From Prostheceraeus crozeri (taxonomy: Eukaryota > Platyhelminthes > Polycladida > Euryleptidae), in assembly GCA_907163375.1 (NCBI GenBank), contig CAJQUW010012908.1, positions 1 through 64,000 of the forward strand: 64,000 bases of DNA, given 5' to 3'. The notes below the pieces were generated by a model that worked only from the letters and a program-made list of their open reading frames with translations, had not been told where the DNA came from and searched no databases. This document shows positions 24,681 through 35,525 of this stretch, piece by piece (position 1 is the stretch's first letter; every line of letters begins with the position of its first letter). Position numbers and translations under genes: made by a program.

Positions 24681-25584
24681 ACTTCACAAATGATGACATC
24701 TGTTGTGAGCCAGAAAAACAAAATATCTTCACTTCTAAACATATACTTTATTCTATCTAAATTCGTTGAGACATCAGAGGCACGTACAACGGGAGGGAAA
24801 ATGGGAAAATTGGAATCTCTAGGCATATTTCCCAATGAAAACAAATTTTCTGATGCTGCGGATGAGCTGTGAGTGATATTCGTGAGTAAATGATATTTGT
24901 GATGAATATCTCAAAAATTATGAAAACGATTAATTTACACTGATTAACAAATATCTGAAAGTCAGTAATGGATTAGTTCCCATATAACAAAATTATTTCT
25001 TCATTGTAGAGAAAATCTGTTGATTTCATTTTCAAAGATTGTTAGTCATTATGTACATCAATATGCAGTTTTCAACATATTTCCAGTGGTTTTCCTTCTA
25101 GATCTTGCTACTACTTATAGCTACTAGATTCTGGTCAAATATATATCATTTTGCAAAGATCGGAGGCCTCGGAACCTTGCATCTGTCAGTGAGACCACTC
25201 TCATGTAGAACTCATGCTCCGAATTTCGTAGAAGTCAGTCATTTCCAGCGGAGGATTCGACAAGTGACCAGTGCGCCACGATATCTTTTCTGAGCTTTGG
25301 TACTAGCACTGCATCTTTGAGTTTAATCAACTCATTGAACAGAGCGGGCGTCGAACTCGGCATCTGCACGTCAAATGACATTTGTAACTCACGCGCAACC
25401 AACTCGACTATCTTAACATCGACACATTTGAACATGGAAGCTCATTGTTGCTGATTGATATTTAAGTATTCAATTATTCAATCTACTCATTATGGAAAAA
25501 TTTTCAAGAGTTGCAAAAGATTTAGGACGAATGCAGAGAATACAGAGGCAAAGAGATAATTGGCAAGTTGAAATGAGATTCACG
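24681..25584. other. Region downstream of the GABA-A receptor-like gene
   Basis: No gene recognised. It lies 3' of the receptor stop codon (minus strand) and must hold its 3' UTR. I could not identify a convincing poly(A) signal. Confidence 0.4.
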
Positions 25585-25980
25585 TCAGACCAAGTAGAAG
25601 CACCAATAGCTGAGATTGAAGAGAATGAAAAGGCTTGGGAAGGCGATTCTCGACATTTCATCGATCTTGTTGACGTCTCTCACTCTCGGCAGTCTTTCTC
25701 TGATTTCTTTGGCCCTTCGACGAACACTTGTCATCACTCGGCGACGGCGAGAAGTATTGGCAACGTTGTTATTTGTTAGAGGGGTAAAATTGGGAGGACA
25801 ACGGCCACGCCTCCGAAGTCCTGAGCTCACAGTGCGGACGGAGTAGGGCCGAGGAAGGATCGGAGTCATCCGGATAACTGTTGCTGGATAGCCGTCATTG
25901 TTAACTTCATCCTGAGGCGTAGAGGTGTTGTTCTTGATGCCCAAGATGGGAGACATTCGCACCTCGCTGTTGTCGTACTC
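25585..25980 (-). CDS. GABA-A receptor beta-like subunit, terminal exon (M3-M4 loop and M4)
   Basis: The exon starts after acceptor TTGTCTGATTCACAG (minus strand) in phase 0 and stops at 25585-25587; 131 codons. The first two-thirds is the variable cytoplasmic loop (EYDNSEVRMSP...), with a basic stretch RRRRVMTSVRRRAKEIRERL just before the membrane. It ends with the fourth transmembrane helix, IDEMSRIAFPSLFILFNLSY then WCFYLV, which matches the IDxxSRxxFPxxFxxFNxxYW signature of Cys-loop anion channels. The protein is a pentameric ligand-gated chloride channel subunit in the plasma membrane. The junction with 28651 is in phase (Q|E). The loop is short compared with vertebrate beta subunits. 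Confidence 0.9.
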   Translation of the reverse strand, partial: EYDNSEVRMSPILGIKNNTSTPQDEVNNDGYPATVIRMTPILPRPYSVRTVSSGLRRRGRCPPNFTPLTNNNVANTSRRRRVMTSVRRRAKEIRERLPRVRDVNKIDEMSRIAFPSLFILFNLSYWCFYLV

Positions 25981-26084
25981 CTGTGAATCAGACAAGACAT
26001 GGAAGCAGATAAACAGTGCGAGATGCATTCACAATCAAGTACAGAGCAGTTATCAAAGAATAATTGTAATTATTCTTGAACAGC

Positions 26085-28015
26085 ATACAATTACTTGTCG
26101 TCAGCAATCATTAACTTGCAATTACTCGTCGTCAGCAATCATTTACTTGCAATCACTCGTCGTCAGCAATCATTAACTTGCAATTACTCGTCAGCAATCA
26201 TTTACTTGCAATTACTCTTCGTCAGCAATCATTTACTCTTCGTCAGCAATCATTTACTTGCAATCACTCGTCGTCAGCAATCATTAACTTGCAATTACTC
26301 GTCAGCAATCATTTACTTGCAATTACTCTTCGTCAGCAATCATTTACTTGTAATTACTCGTCAGCAATCATTTACTTGTAATCACTCTTCGTAAGCAAGC
26401 ATTTACTTGCAATTACTCTTCGTCAGCAATCATTTACTTGTAATTACTCGTCAGCAATCATTTACTTGTAATTACTCTTCGTCAGCAATCATTTACTTGC
26501 AATTACTCTTCGTCAGCAATCATTTACTTGCAATTACTCTTCGTCAGCAACCATTTACTTGCAATTACTCTTCGTCAGCAATCATTTACTTGCAATTACT
26601 CTTCGTCAGCAATCATTTACTTGCAATTACTCTTCGTCAGCAATCATTTACTTGTAATTACTCTTCGTCAGCAATCATTTACTTGCAGTTACTCGTCAGC
26701 AATCATTTACTTGCAATTACTCGTCGTCAGCAATCATTTACTTTCAATTACTCTTCGTCAGCAATCATTTACTTGCAATTACTCTTCGTCAGCAATCATT
26801 TACTTGCAGTTACTCGTCAGCAATCATTTACTTGCAATTACTCTTCGTCAGCAATCATTTACTTGCAATTACTCGTCGTCAGCAATCATTTACTTGTAAT
26901 TACTCTTCGTCAGCAATCATTTACTTGCAGTTACTCGTCAGCAATCATTTACTTACAATTACTCTTCGTCAGCAATCATTTACTTGCAATTACTCGTCGT
27001 CAGCAACCATTTACTTGCAATTACTCGTATTCAGCAATCATTAACTTGTAATTACTCGTATTCAGCAATCATTTACTTGTAATCACTCTTCGTCAGCAAT
27101 CATTTACTTGTAATCAATTTTCGTCAGCAATCATTTACTTGCAATTACTCTTCGTCAGCAAGCATTTACTTGCAATTACTCTTCGTCAGCAATCATTTAC
27201 TTGTAATTGCTCTTCGTCAACAATCATTTACTTGTAATCACTCGTCGTCAGCAAGCATTTACTTGCAATTACTCGTCGTCAGCAATCATTTACTTGTAAT
27301 TACTCTTCGTCAGCAAGCATCTACTTGCAATTACTCTTCGTCAGCAATCATTTACTTGCAATTACTCTTCGTCAGCAAGCATTTACTTGCAATTTCTCGT
27401 CGTCAGCAATCATTTACTTGCAATTACTCTTCGTCAGCAATCATTTACTTGTAATCAATTTTCGTCAGCAACCATTTACTTGCAATTACTCGTCGTCAGC
27501 AACCATTTACTTGCAATTACTCTTCGTCAGCAATCATTTACTTGCAATTACTCGTCGTCAGCAATCATTTACTTCCAATCACTCTTCGTCAGCAATCATT
27601 TACTTGCAATTACTCTTCGTCAGCAATCATTAACTTGCAATTACTCGTCGTCAGCAATCATTAACTTGTAAAATTAGTCGTCGTCAGCAATCATTTACTT
27701 GCAATTACTCTTCGTCAGCAATCATTAACTTGCAATCAATCGTCGCCAGCAATCATTTACTTGCCATTACTCTTCGTCAGCAATCATTTAATTTCAATTA
27801 CTCTTCGTCAGCAATCATTTAATAGCAATTACTCTTCGTCAGCAACCATTTGCTTGTAATTACTCTTCGTCAGTAATCATTTACTTGCAGTTACTCGTCG
27901 TCAGCAATCATTTACTTGCAGTTACTCGTCGTCAGCAATCATTTACTTGCAATTACTCGTATTCAGCAACCATTTACTTGCAATTACTCGTCGTCAGCAA
28001 TCAAGCATTTGCAAT
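26085..28015. repeat. 31/28-bp minisatellite inside the GABA-A receptor-like gene
   Basis: About 60-65 units of TCTTCGTCAGCAATCATTTA + CTTGCAATTAC (31 bp) with a frequent 28-bp form lacking one TCG/TCT triplet. Substitutions are common and length changes come mainly in threes. The whole array lies in the last intron of the receptor gene (25981-28650). Plus-strand frames across it are repeat artefacts. Confidence 0.96.
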
Positions 28016-28650
28016 TATCAGTGTCAGACCGAGCGGCTAAAATTGAGATCAGTAGACGACTGCTGTCTATCAGCCTCACTAACTGAAACAATCGAAATTC
28101 GGATTTCTATGGTTGCAATAACCGGCTGGTTTCATTGTTTCAAGCCGCGATATATTGTAATAGCTTTGTTATTTGACTGCAAGAATGTCAGTTGAATTCA
28201 TTGAACAATTTGATGTGAATGTAAACGTTGACAAAAACATCATGATAAAGAACAAGAACTTGATCCATCCGTATAAAGGGATAACAAAGTACGCGCAGTG
28301 ATCGTCTGATTGAAGATCAACCTGAGCCGAAGCTAATCATCACATCTAGTGCGAAATCCGCACCTCCGATTCTAAACTGTCCTACTTAACTGCCGGTACA
28401 GCATGATCTGTGTGTATGTAAAAGTTCCATGTCTTTTTTCAGTCTACTTCTAGTTGAAAACTGATCGTCGCCTCCCAAATCATCGACTGCACTGACTGCC
28501 GTCCCACCCGGTTCCTACCCTATACCGCTATTGTTATGGCAAGCGCCGTTGATAGCCAAACTGAATTATCAAAGAAATTCATATCAGATTCGGCAGATTG
28601 CGAGCATGTGCGCAGTAACATGATTTATACAATTGATGAAAACGACTCAC

Positions 28651-28910
28651 TTGGAATCTGCCATTTCCATCTCTCACAGTTTCATTATTCTGCTGCTCTC
28701 TTTGTAGCCGCTCATTCAATCGTTTTGCTTTCCGCTTTGAGCGAGCTCCCCAATAAGTGTAATTTACTGCCGCATACTCCAATAGAGCAGCAAAGACGAA
28801 TACAAAACACATCACTAAGTAGATATCTATTGCTTTCACGTAAGATATGCGTGGGAGGGAAGAACGCACTCCGGTACTGATCGTCGTCATCGTCAGTACA
28901 GTTGTAATTC
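28651..28910 (-). CDS. GABA-A receptor beta-like subunit, M2-M3 exon
   Basis: Acceptor TTCAATTGATTTTCAG precedes 28910 and donor CAA|GTGAGT follows 28651 (minus strand); 260 bp, phase 1 at the 5' end and 0 at the 3' end. It completes the pore helix M2 ([11 protein letters not shown]), the M2-M3 linker ([14 protein letters not shown]) and M3 ([18 protein letters not shown]), then starts the cytoplasmic loop with KRKAKR. The linker YVKAIDIYL and LLEYAxVNY are diagnostic of GABA-A beta-type subunits over RDL or glycine receptors. Codon phase joins it exactly to 33808 upstream and 25980 downstream. Confidence 0.93.
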
Positions 28911-29200
28911 CTGAAAATCAATTGAACATGACATGGCGTAGACCAACAATACACAAATAATTCTTTTTGCTCAATTGTGTCACAACATTTCACGGAGACA
29001 AGGGGAAATATTATGAAGAATCGAAAATTACGGTATCTGGTGCAAATGTGAAATACAAAATGAATTAACTTTGTTTCTACTGTGAAGCAAGCAAGCGCCT
29101 TTCTTCCAAGTTGCCGAGTTGAATTTTCTAACTTTCATTCTGTCATTCCGAGGACTAATAAAGAATGCAGTGTGTCTATTCGGTCTTTGGCTTGGTCCGA

Positions 29201-29272
29201 CTAAGAATCGACCTCAGGTCCTTCGGACGCAGAGCAAGCACTCTACCACAAGGCTACTGCACCGTTGTAGGA
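29201..29272 (-). mobile_element. tRNA-derived SINE head
   Basis: On the minus strand the 72 bases read GGTGCAGTAGCCTTGTGG, TAGAGTGCTTGCTCTG... GAGGTCGATTCTTAGTC. TAGCCTTGTGG fits a Pol III A box and GGTCGATTC a B box, with tRNA-like spacing. The ends do not pair as an acceptor stem, so it is a SINE head rather than a tRNA. It sits in the GABA-A receptor-like intron next to Penelope-like fragments. Confidence 0.6.
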
Positions 29273-29384
29273 AGCTCAGGAAAATTTCATCAGAATATGA
29301 AAAGTTGAGTTCAACAGTCTTTTTAGTTTGACTTTCAAGACTTTTGACATAAGAATGGCGCCAGTATATGTTTAGGATACCACG

Positions 29385-29615
29385 ATTGCTTGGTTGAAAA
29401 TTGTCAACATTCATTTTAATTCTGTTGATATGTTCATTAGAGTAACCATTGGCAGTGAAAATACCTTTGATGATAGAGAAACTACTTTCGTAGGCATTTT
29501 GACTAGTACTTAACCGCTTTGCCCGAATAATCAAGGCGCGAATGGCCGACGTTTTATATCTAACAGGAGCATGAGCACTGTTAGGAATGTATAAACCAGT
29601 GTTGGTATCTTTCCA
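29385..29615 (-). mobile_element. Penelope-like element, RT C-terminal fragment
   Basis: The minus strand encodes VWKDTNTGLYIPNSAHAPVR, then YKTSAIRALIIRAKRL and GIFTANGYSNEHI. This matches the C-terminal RT region of Penelope-like elements (TxTGLY...YK..AI..LI.RA...NGYP). N-terminal RT is absent. It abuts a plus-strand endonuclease tail at 29616, so the element was rearranged or two insertions collided. Confidence 0.7.
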
Positions 29616-29960
29616 AACATTTCTAATTTCTAAACATTTGCACTCTGCTGACCTTGACGATTTCTCGATAATCTACAAAACGAAATACACAAAAATAGCT
29701 GAAAGTATCGCTCTTTGCCATAGCACTGACAGAACCTTGCTGAATGAACACGATCCCTCATTTAAGCTGCGGGTCTTTCTGTGACTGTCGCAATTTTATT
29801 GAGTACTATTCTCTTTTAACTTTAATCATTGTTGTACATATATACATGTAAGTCGATTTTTTCCCTGCCTGTACATGCACCTGATGATGGTCTAAAATAG
29901 ACTGAAACCGGTCGTGACACATCGACTTTTCATTTTGAAATGAATTTGGGCAGCCTCGCG
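29616..29960 (+). mobile_element. Penelope-like element, GIY-YIG endonuclease tail and 3' end
   Basis: Plus-strand residues DFSIIYKTKYTKIAESIAL and LLNEHDPSFKLRVF match the last part of the GIY-YIG endonuclease of Penelope-like elements, including the IAES glutamate. The stop is at about 29782-29784. The 3' region contains CTGATGATGGTCT and AGACTGAAACCGGTCG (29881-29917), the short hairpin with GAAAC commonly found at this place in such elements. Confidence 0.65.
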
Positions 29961-31457
29961 TAAAATGCTTATTAATTAAGGTGCATATTCATAGTGAACA
30001 TCAAGCAAACCCTGCATCGAGTTCACACTCTCTTCCCTTAAAGCGGAAATGAAATGGAGAGAAAGAAGGAAGAACTTAAATTTATTAGCCAGCTAATGAC
30101 TGACTGGTCCTTCGGCCTCAACATGCAGCATGTATTCCAACGATCCTCTGATCTATGATCCACAATCCCCTAGCTGTATGTAAAAAGTAGACTTCCATTT
30201 CTATAACATTGTTCTATGACTCCACTGATCATTTGAATTTTTCCCAAGCCGTTTATGTAATAGGCCTTTCTATGGTAGGAAGAGTTTATCCTGAGGAAGA
30301 GTAGAAGTTCAATTTTTGACTTCCACTCGAAACCGGTCGAATTATATTCATATTGCCCGATTTCTGTGACGTTTTCCTTTATAAATACTTCGAAATATTT
30401 TCACATCGTCAACCGATCCGTCGCATTGAGCTGTTTTTCTAAATTTCAAAATAATTACGAAACTGCAAGGTGATGTTATCCTTGGAAACAAAATTTCACA
30501 GGTTTTTTTATTAGTATCGGGTAATATCGATAGTTAATCAGCTATTTTTCCTGCAAATGTATTACAACTTCAGGAAAGTAGTAAAATTGCGTGCAGTAAA
30601 TTACACTGATAAATACTTAACTCTCAAAGGTACAACAGAAGCTTCGTGAGCGTCTCCCTCATACTGACAGATATGAAAACTTGAAGTGAGTCGCCGGATT
30701 TTACAATATATTGCCGTTCATCAGTGAGAACCAGTCAACTTCTTTCACACGCAAACGTTTTGGTATAATTATCACATGCAACTATAATGATTTCTATCAA
30801 TACGACACAACATTTTTGCTATATTGCATCAGTGGATGTATTTGGATTCTTGCCACCGCTGAAACGGCTTTCGCGGTTCATATGGGCATAAATGTAATTG
30901 CGATTTTCTGAGTGCTGTGCACCAATTCCAGAAGGTTGCCCTCTGGAATATTATTCAGGAAGGTTTGAACTATAGAAATACACAAGGCAACCAAAACAGG
31001 CATGAAGTGTCCATTCATCTAAAAATCTGGGGTGGTTCTCCCCGACTTCGGATGATGCAGTTTTAATGAATACTAATGACTCATTCAAGTTCTTTGGCTG
31101 CTTTGAGTTACATGTTTTCAGATACATAACTGTCGGGTAATATCGACAGCAACCTCGATAAGCACCCAACAGCATCTTTTTCAACAGGATATTACCTTGT
31201 GTTTCATCATTATTGCTTGCTGTCTCACAGAATATTACCTTCACAAGACTTGAAGCATCCTTACTGTATGTGATAGACATGTCGGTTATTATCGACAGAT
31301 AAAATCAGTTTTAGGGCTCTCACAGTTGTTTTTCTCAGTAATAATATGAATTATTGAATCCAAACAATCTCTTTTTACACAAATTCAGTAATCCATCGGT
31401 TTAGCATGCGATTCTACGTGAAACCTAATTTGTGTAGCCTATGATGATATTCGTATA

Positions 31458-31581
31458 ATACTGCAAAACAGCAAATTTTCGCGATTTCATGGTCATGCAC
31501 CATTCGCCATATCCATGGTAAGGAATATTCGCGAGACACTCACCCTCGCGAAATTAGCTAAAACTTGTTGTTTTGCAGTAT
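31458..31581. mobile_element. MITE-like hairpin with ATACTGCAAAACA ends
   Basis: Ends ATACTGCAAAACAGCAAATT and ...TGTTGTTTTGCAGTAT are inverted repeats, with inner TTCGCGA/TCGCGAAA pairing. Non-coding, in the large intron of the receptor gene. Confidence 0.75.
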
Positions 31582-32189
31582 CGACACACAGCGGGGTGAT
31601 ATTGACAGTCCCCTAACGAAGTGTTAGAGGATGTAATAAACAAGTACAAACTAAATACATGGGTAGAAGCATAATAAACTTTGACGATGATGGATTCATC
31701 TGTCTAGAATGCCTTCAGCTATGAAATTTCGCATTTTCAGGCAATCAGAGAGGCAACAGACATCCAAACTTTGGCTTCACGGAATGTAAACATCAATGTA
31801 TAACATCAATGGCTTGCTGTACCTGGCATATTTTGATGTCACGTTTTGGGACTGTCGATCTTACCCGACAAAGTGTCGATATTTTGCATTGATATATATT
31901 TTTTGTTGTTTTGTTATTCTTGATTTCGAGGTCTACAAGACCTTACTGATACCTTTCGTTTAATTTCAGTTGTTCTTTTCCTTCTTGATGCTGATCTTTT
32001 CTACTGATCTTCGTATAATTTAGTAGCAATTGATTTTCTTTGCATATTAAATTAAATTAAATGTCTTTATCTAATTTCACGCATTTGTGTAGAGTCTTTT
32101 CTGTTTTTCTAAATTCATGCTTTTCCGTTATTGTCAATGTTTTTAGAATGATGAACGAATACCATTTTATTGCAAAGTATTTATTTAGC

Positions 32190-32641
32190 GATGTTTCGGT
32201 CTCTTACACAGACCATTTTCAAGCTTACATTATGAAAAGTGAGCTACAGTAATATTGAAATTTCAAAATTATCTCAACTATCAAACAGTTGTATAAAAAG
32301 CTCAAAGATATGTACACAGATAGTTTAAAAAGGGAAATAGAAATCAAGAAATGATATTCAGATGCCTTGTCAATATCAATCCTTTATCGTGTTGATTCAA
32401 TTTAAGTGCAATCTCTTTGATCAATATAGCCTATCTGCAATGAATTCGTATCTGCATAGCGAGCTAAAATTTCAGTATTTGTTATTAAATTTCTTAGTTT
32501 TTGTTGATGTACATTTATGTGATGAGATTTAATAGAACCATTGTTCTCATGTTGTTTCATCCTCACGTTCACTAAATTTGTTGTATATCCTATATAATCA
32601 GCATTATTACACATGCTCTCATTGCAAGAATATTGATACAC
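32190..32641 (-). mobile_element. Penelope-like element, GIY-YIG fragment with 3' tail
   Basis: Frame 32402-32641 (minus) reads YQYSCNESMCNNADYIGYTT, then VRMKQHENNGSIKSH, the GIY-YIG endonuclease start: YIG plus the conserved Arg and His. About 160 bases downstream (about 32195-32235) the minus strand carries ATGGTCTGTGTAAGAGACCG then AAACATCGC, the same kind of hairpin/GAAAC tail as at 29881. RT is missing and the upstream border is a TA microsatellite. Intronic, same strand as the receptor gene. Confidence 0.75.
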
Positions 32642-33807
32642 AATTTATATATATATAATGAAATATATATATTATGTATTATTATGACATCATTGCAGTT
32701 TGAGTTTTGCACATTTTGCTTCTCACCAAGAATCACAAATTGTATCAATGAATTGATAGGTTCAAACAAGAAGAATTATTTGGATATCATAATTCACATC
32801 AAAGCTACGAAATACAGACGTGAGAGCTCGAAGACCATTTTACTGTCGATAATAACCAGATATCACCCTATATGTACCCTATCGTACAATAGAAGGTGGA
32901 AAAACCGACATCTCCGATGTTTCTAGCTGACAAAATACTTCCATTTGGTAATGAAATCACTCTTTCACTGTGGACTATGGGAAAAGCAAAAAATGTAGGT
33001 AACATTTCTCCATTAGAACCTGGAAAAGTTGAAATATTCAGGAGTAATATCATCACATGGAATATTAATGGGCGACATTTTGCCCCTTCCTCTGAAAAGG
33101 GATTCTTGACTTGGAGACATACATTTCTGAGCCGCTTCGATTGGCTATTACGAATATGTTTCTTTGAAACTGAACATCAGTTTCCGCACAGCTCCTTCCT
33201 GTTGGAGTTCTAGTTGAAAGTATTGAGCATGCTCTCCCAAACTCCTGAGACACTTTTCCAAATTGCTGCCTTTTTCTCAGGATTATGTAACTGTCTCAGC
33301 TCGGACGACTATGAGTTTGTGTCACGCGCATTTTTAAAAAATCACAAAAGGTTGCGTAGCCAAAAACTTGAGACCTCAAATATCAATTCTTCACAATCAT
33401 GAAATTTTCAATGTCATCTGAAACTCAAGTAGGGTCAAGGTTAGTGTCGCTTGCCTGGCCTGCCATGCGTGCACTGTAAATCTGTACATGAATAAGGCTT
33501 CAGGCAAAAGTTTTTTGCGGCTCTAATATGCATTCGGACTCCCCAAAACCGTTTTCCTTCTCTACAAGTACATTAGGCCTATTGTATTTATGGGGATATT
33601 ACAATGTACATCAATGCGAAAATCGCAAGAATTTCACAAAAAAGACGTTGATCTCTTCTGAAATACTCACATCCATACAAAGTCAACTTGAAATTTCGTA
33701 TCGAAAGTCCGAGCGTGAAATAATCTCCATAAACGTGTTCAAACAGCGTATGAAACAATTCCATCTAATGAAGACATATGAAGAACTTTAGAGCTTCAAC
33801 AACTTAC

Positions 33808-33960
33808 CTAATGCGACTCTTGCGGAAGTTGCCTCATGATTGATCCAGAAAGAAACCCATGATAACATAACAATCAAAATAGAAGGAAGGTAAGTTTGAA
33901 AGACAAAAAATCCAACATTTCTCCGGAGCTTAAAACTCAGAGATAATCTCTGATATTTTC
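33808..33960 (-). CDS. GABA-A receptor beta-like subunit, M1-M2 exon
   Basis: 153-bp exon on the minus strand between acceptor TTGTTTGCATTTCAG and donor TTAG|GTAAGT, phase 1 on both sides. It starts at [18 protein letters not shown], the conserved pre-M1/M1 start (YPRLSLSFRLxRNxGYF in beta subunits), continues through M1 ([20 protein letters not shown]) and ends in the selectivity filter and M2 start SARVALG, which marks an anion channel. Exons for the extracellular ligand-binding half must lie upstream (higher coordinates). None was found before the window ends, so the first intron is long or those exons are outside. Confidence 0.93.
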
Positions 33961-33999
33961 CTGAAATGCAAACAAGCGGATTCATTTACAGGGAACAAT

Positions 34000-35076
34000 A
34001 ATATGAGAAGGAAAACTTCGCATTTTGGAATTATGAATTACTGAGAATTAACAAAATATCATGGGAATGAAGCCTTTTCCATTGATATGAAGTCTCATTG
34101 ATGAATGAACTTAGTAGTAAGGTGAAGGAAAATATTTCATCGCTTTGTCAGGCTTCTAAGTAGGAAAGAGCCTTTGAGACTTAAAGTAATTAGGAAAAAG
34201 TAGGCCTACTGTTTGCCTCAATAGGTCTTCTCCACCTATTTCTTTGACATTCGAACGACAGTGTATTATAAAGATTCCTTTAGTAGTTTCTCCTAAATTA
34301 GCTTTCAACGACTTTGGATGCTATTTTTTACGGTGGCTTCAGTATGATGCTCAAAAGACAGACTACTCTCATTCGAAAATTCACTAAACTAGCGATAGAA
34401 AAACTAACTAAATTCTGCCGGTGCTTGTCATGCTTTAAACATTTATTCTTCACTGGTCAAGTATAGAGCAAGTGCTTATCACCATCAACTGGCTTCTCCA
34501 AGAGAATTTTCCTAACGTGCCTGTTGTATCCTCATGGGAGAATACCTGAGAGGGTTCGAACAATTAGCCCTCTATAGTGAACGATGACTTGTACATCGTA
34601 GGATTTCGTCGATTGAAGTTGCTATACACTTCAGACCTCCAGCGGAAGATTATTTGATCTTTCATTATCTTTCACAAGAGCCTTGATGGCCCGATTACAT
34701 TCACTGTAGCTACCCTGTGAGTCCGGTGTAGTGAACGAAATCATTTTTCGGCTAAACAATCCAATTCAACGTAAGTAGTCAATGTCACGTCATTCACCCA
34801 AAACCTATACTACTCAAATTACTTTATAAAGAGCAAGTGCATGATGATCTTGGTGCTGCTTGAGATCATGAATTGAAGATACTGCCTCACAAAATTGAGG
34901 CCGTAGACATAGTACTTCTTCCTTAATCAGAGAAAACATAGAGAATCTCATTTCAACTGACAACTTCAATCTGTTTCCGATTGTGTTCACATTTCCTTCA
35001 CTTTGATCCTGTCTCGCAAGAAGAGGAACGTGTAGAACTCGGCAGACACGCACAATCGTAGCATACATGAGGTCTA
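34000..35076. other. Gene-poor stretch with an exon-like minus frame
   Basis: A minus-strand frame, 34814-35098, reads DVDLMYATIVRVCRVLHVPL and further, non-repetitive and well mixed in composition. No family recognised. Its 5' end runs into the 76-bp tandem array. Low support for a real exon. Confidence 0.3.
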
Positions 35077-35525
35077 CATCATTCTGTGACAGTCTCATTG
35101 TCGGCCTCGTTCCCTGCAGAAACTCGCTCTGGATGCCGGACTATGAGGTGTACATCATTCTGTGAAAGTCTCATTGTCGGCCTCGTTCCCTGCAGAAACT
35201 CGCTCTGGATGCCGGACTATGAGGTGTACATCATTCTGTGACAGTCTCATTGTCGGCCTCGTTCCCTGCAGAAACTCGTGCTGGCTGCCGGACTATGAGG
35301 TGTACATCATTCTGTGAAAGTCTCATTGTCGGCCTCGTTCCCTGCACAAACTCGTGCTGGCTGCCGGACTATGAGGTGTACATCATTCTCTGAAAGTCTC
35401 ATTTTCAGCCTTGTTCCCTGCAGAAACTCGTGCTGGCTGCCGGACTATGAGGTGTACATCATTCTGTGAAAGTCTCATTTTCGGCTTCGTTCTCTGCAGA
35501 AACTCGTGCTGGCTACCGGACTATA
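35077..35525. repeat. 76-bp tandem array, about 6 units
   Basis: CATCATTCTGTGA recurs at 35077, 35153, 35229, 35305, 35381 and 35457, an exact 76-bp period. Units share TCTCATTGTCGGCCTCGTTC and GCCGGACTATGAGG, with only a few substitutions, so the array is recent. Confidence 0.95.

Noticed and set aside
26085-28015. CRISPR array look-alike (regular short repeats)
   Set aside because: No spacers; units are contiguous and the DNA is eukaryotic.
26095-28195. Overlapping plus-strand frames with NHLLAITLRQQSFTCN repeats
   Set aside because: Artefact of the 31-bp minisatellite in an intron of the minus-strand gene.
29201-29272. Functional tRNA gene
   Set aside because: A and B boxes are present but the acceptor stem does not pair and the context is transposon-rich; called a SINE head.
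29881-29917. Hammerhead-ribozyme-like CTGATGA...GAAA
   Set aside because: The core resembles a hammerhead, but stem II has an extra base after CTGATGA and I could not find convincing stems I and III with a cleavage site. It is better explained as the usual tail hairpin of Penelope-like elements.
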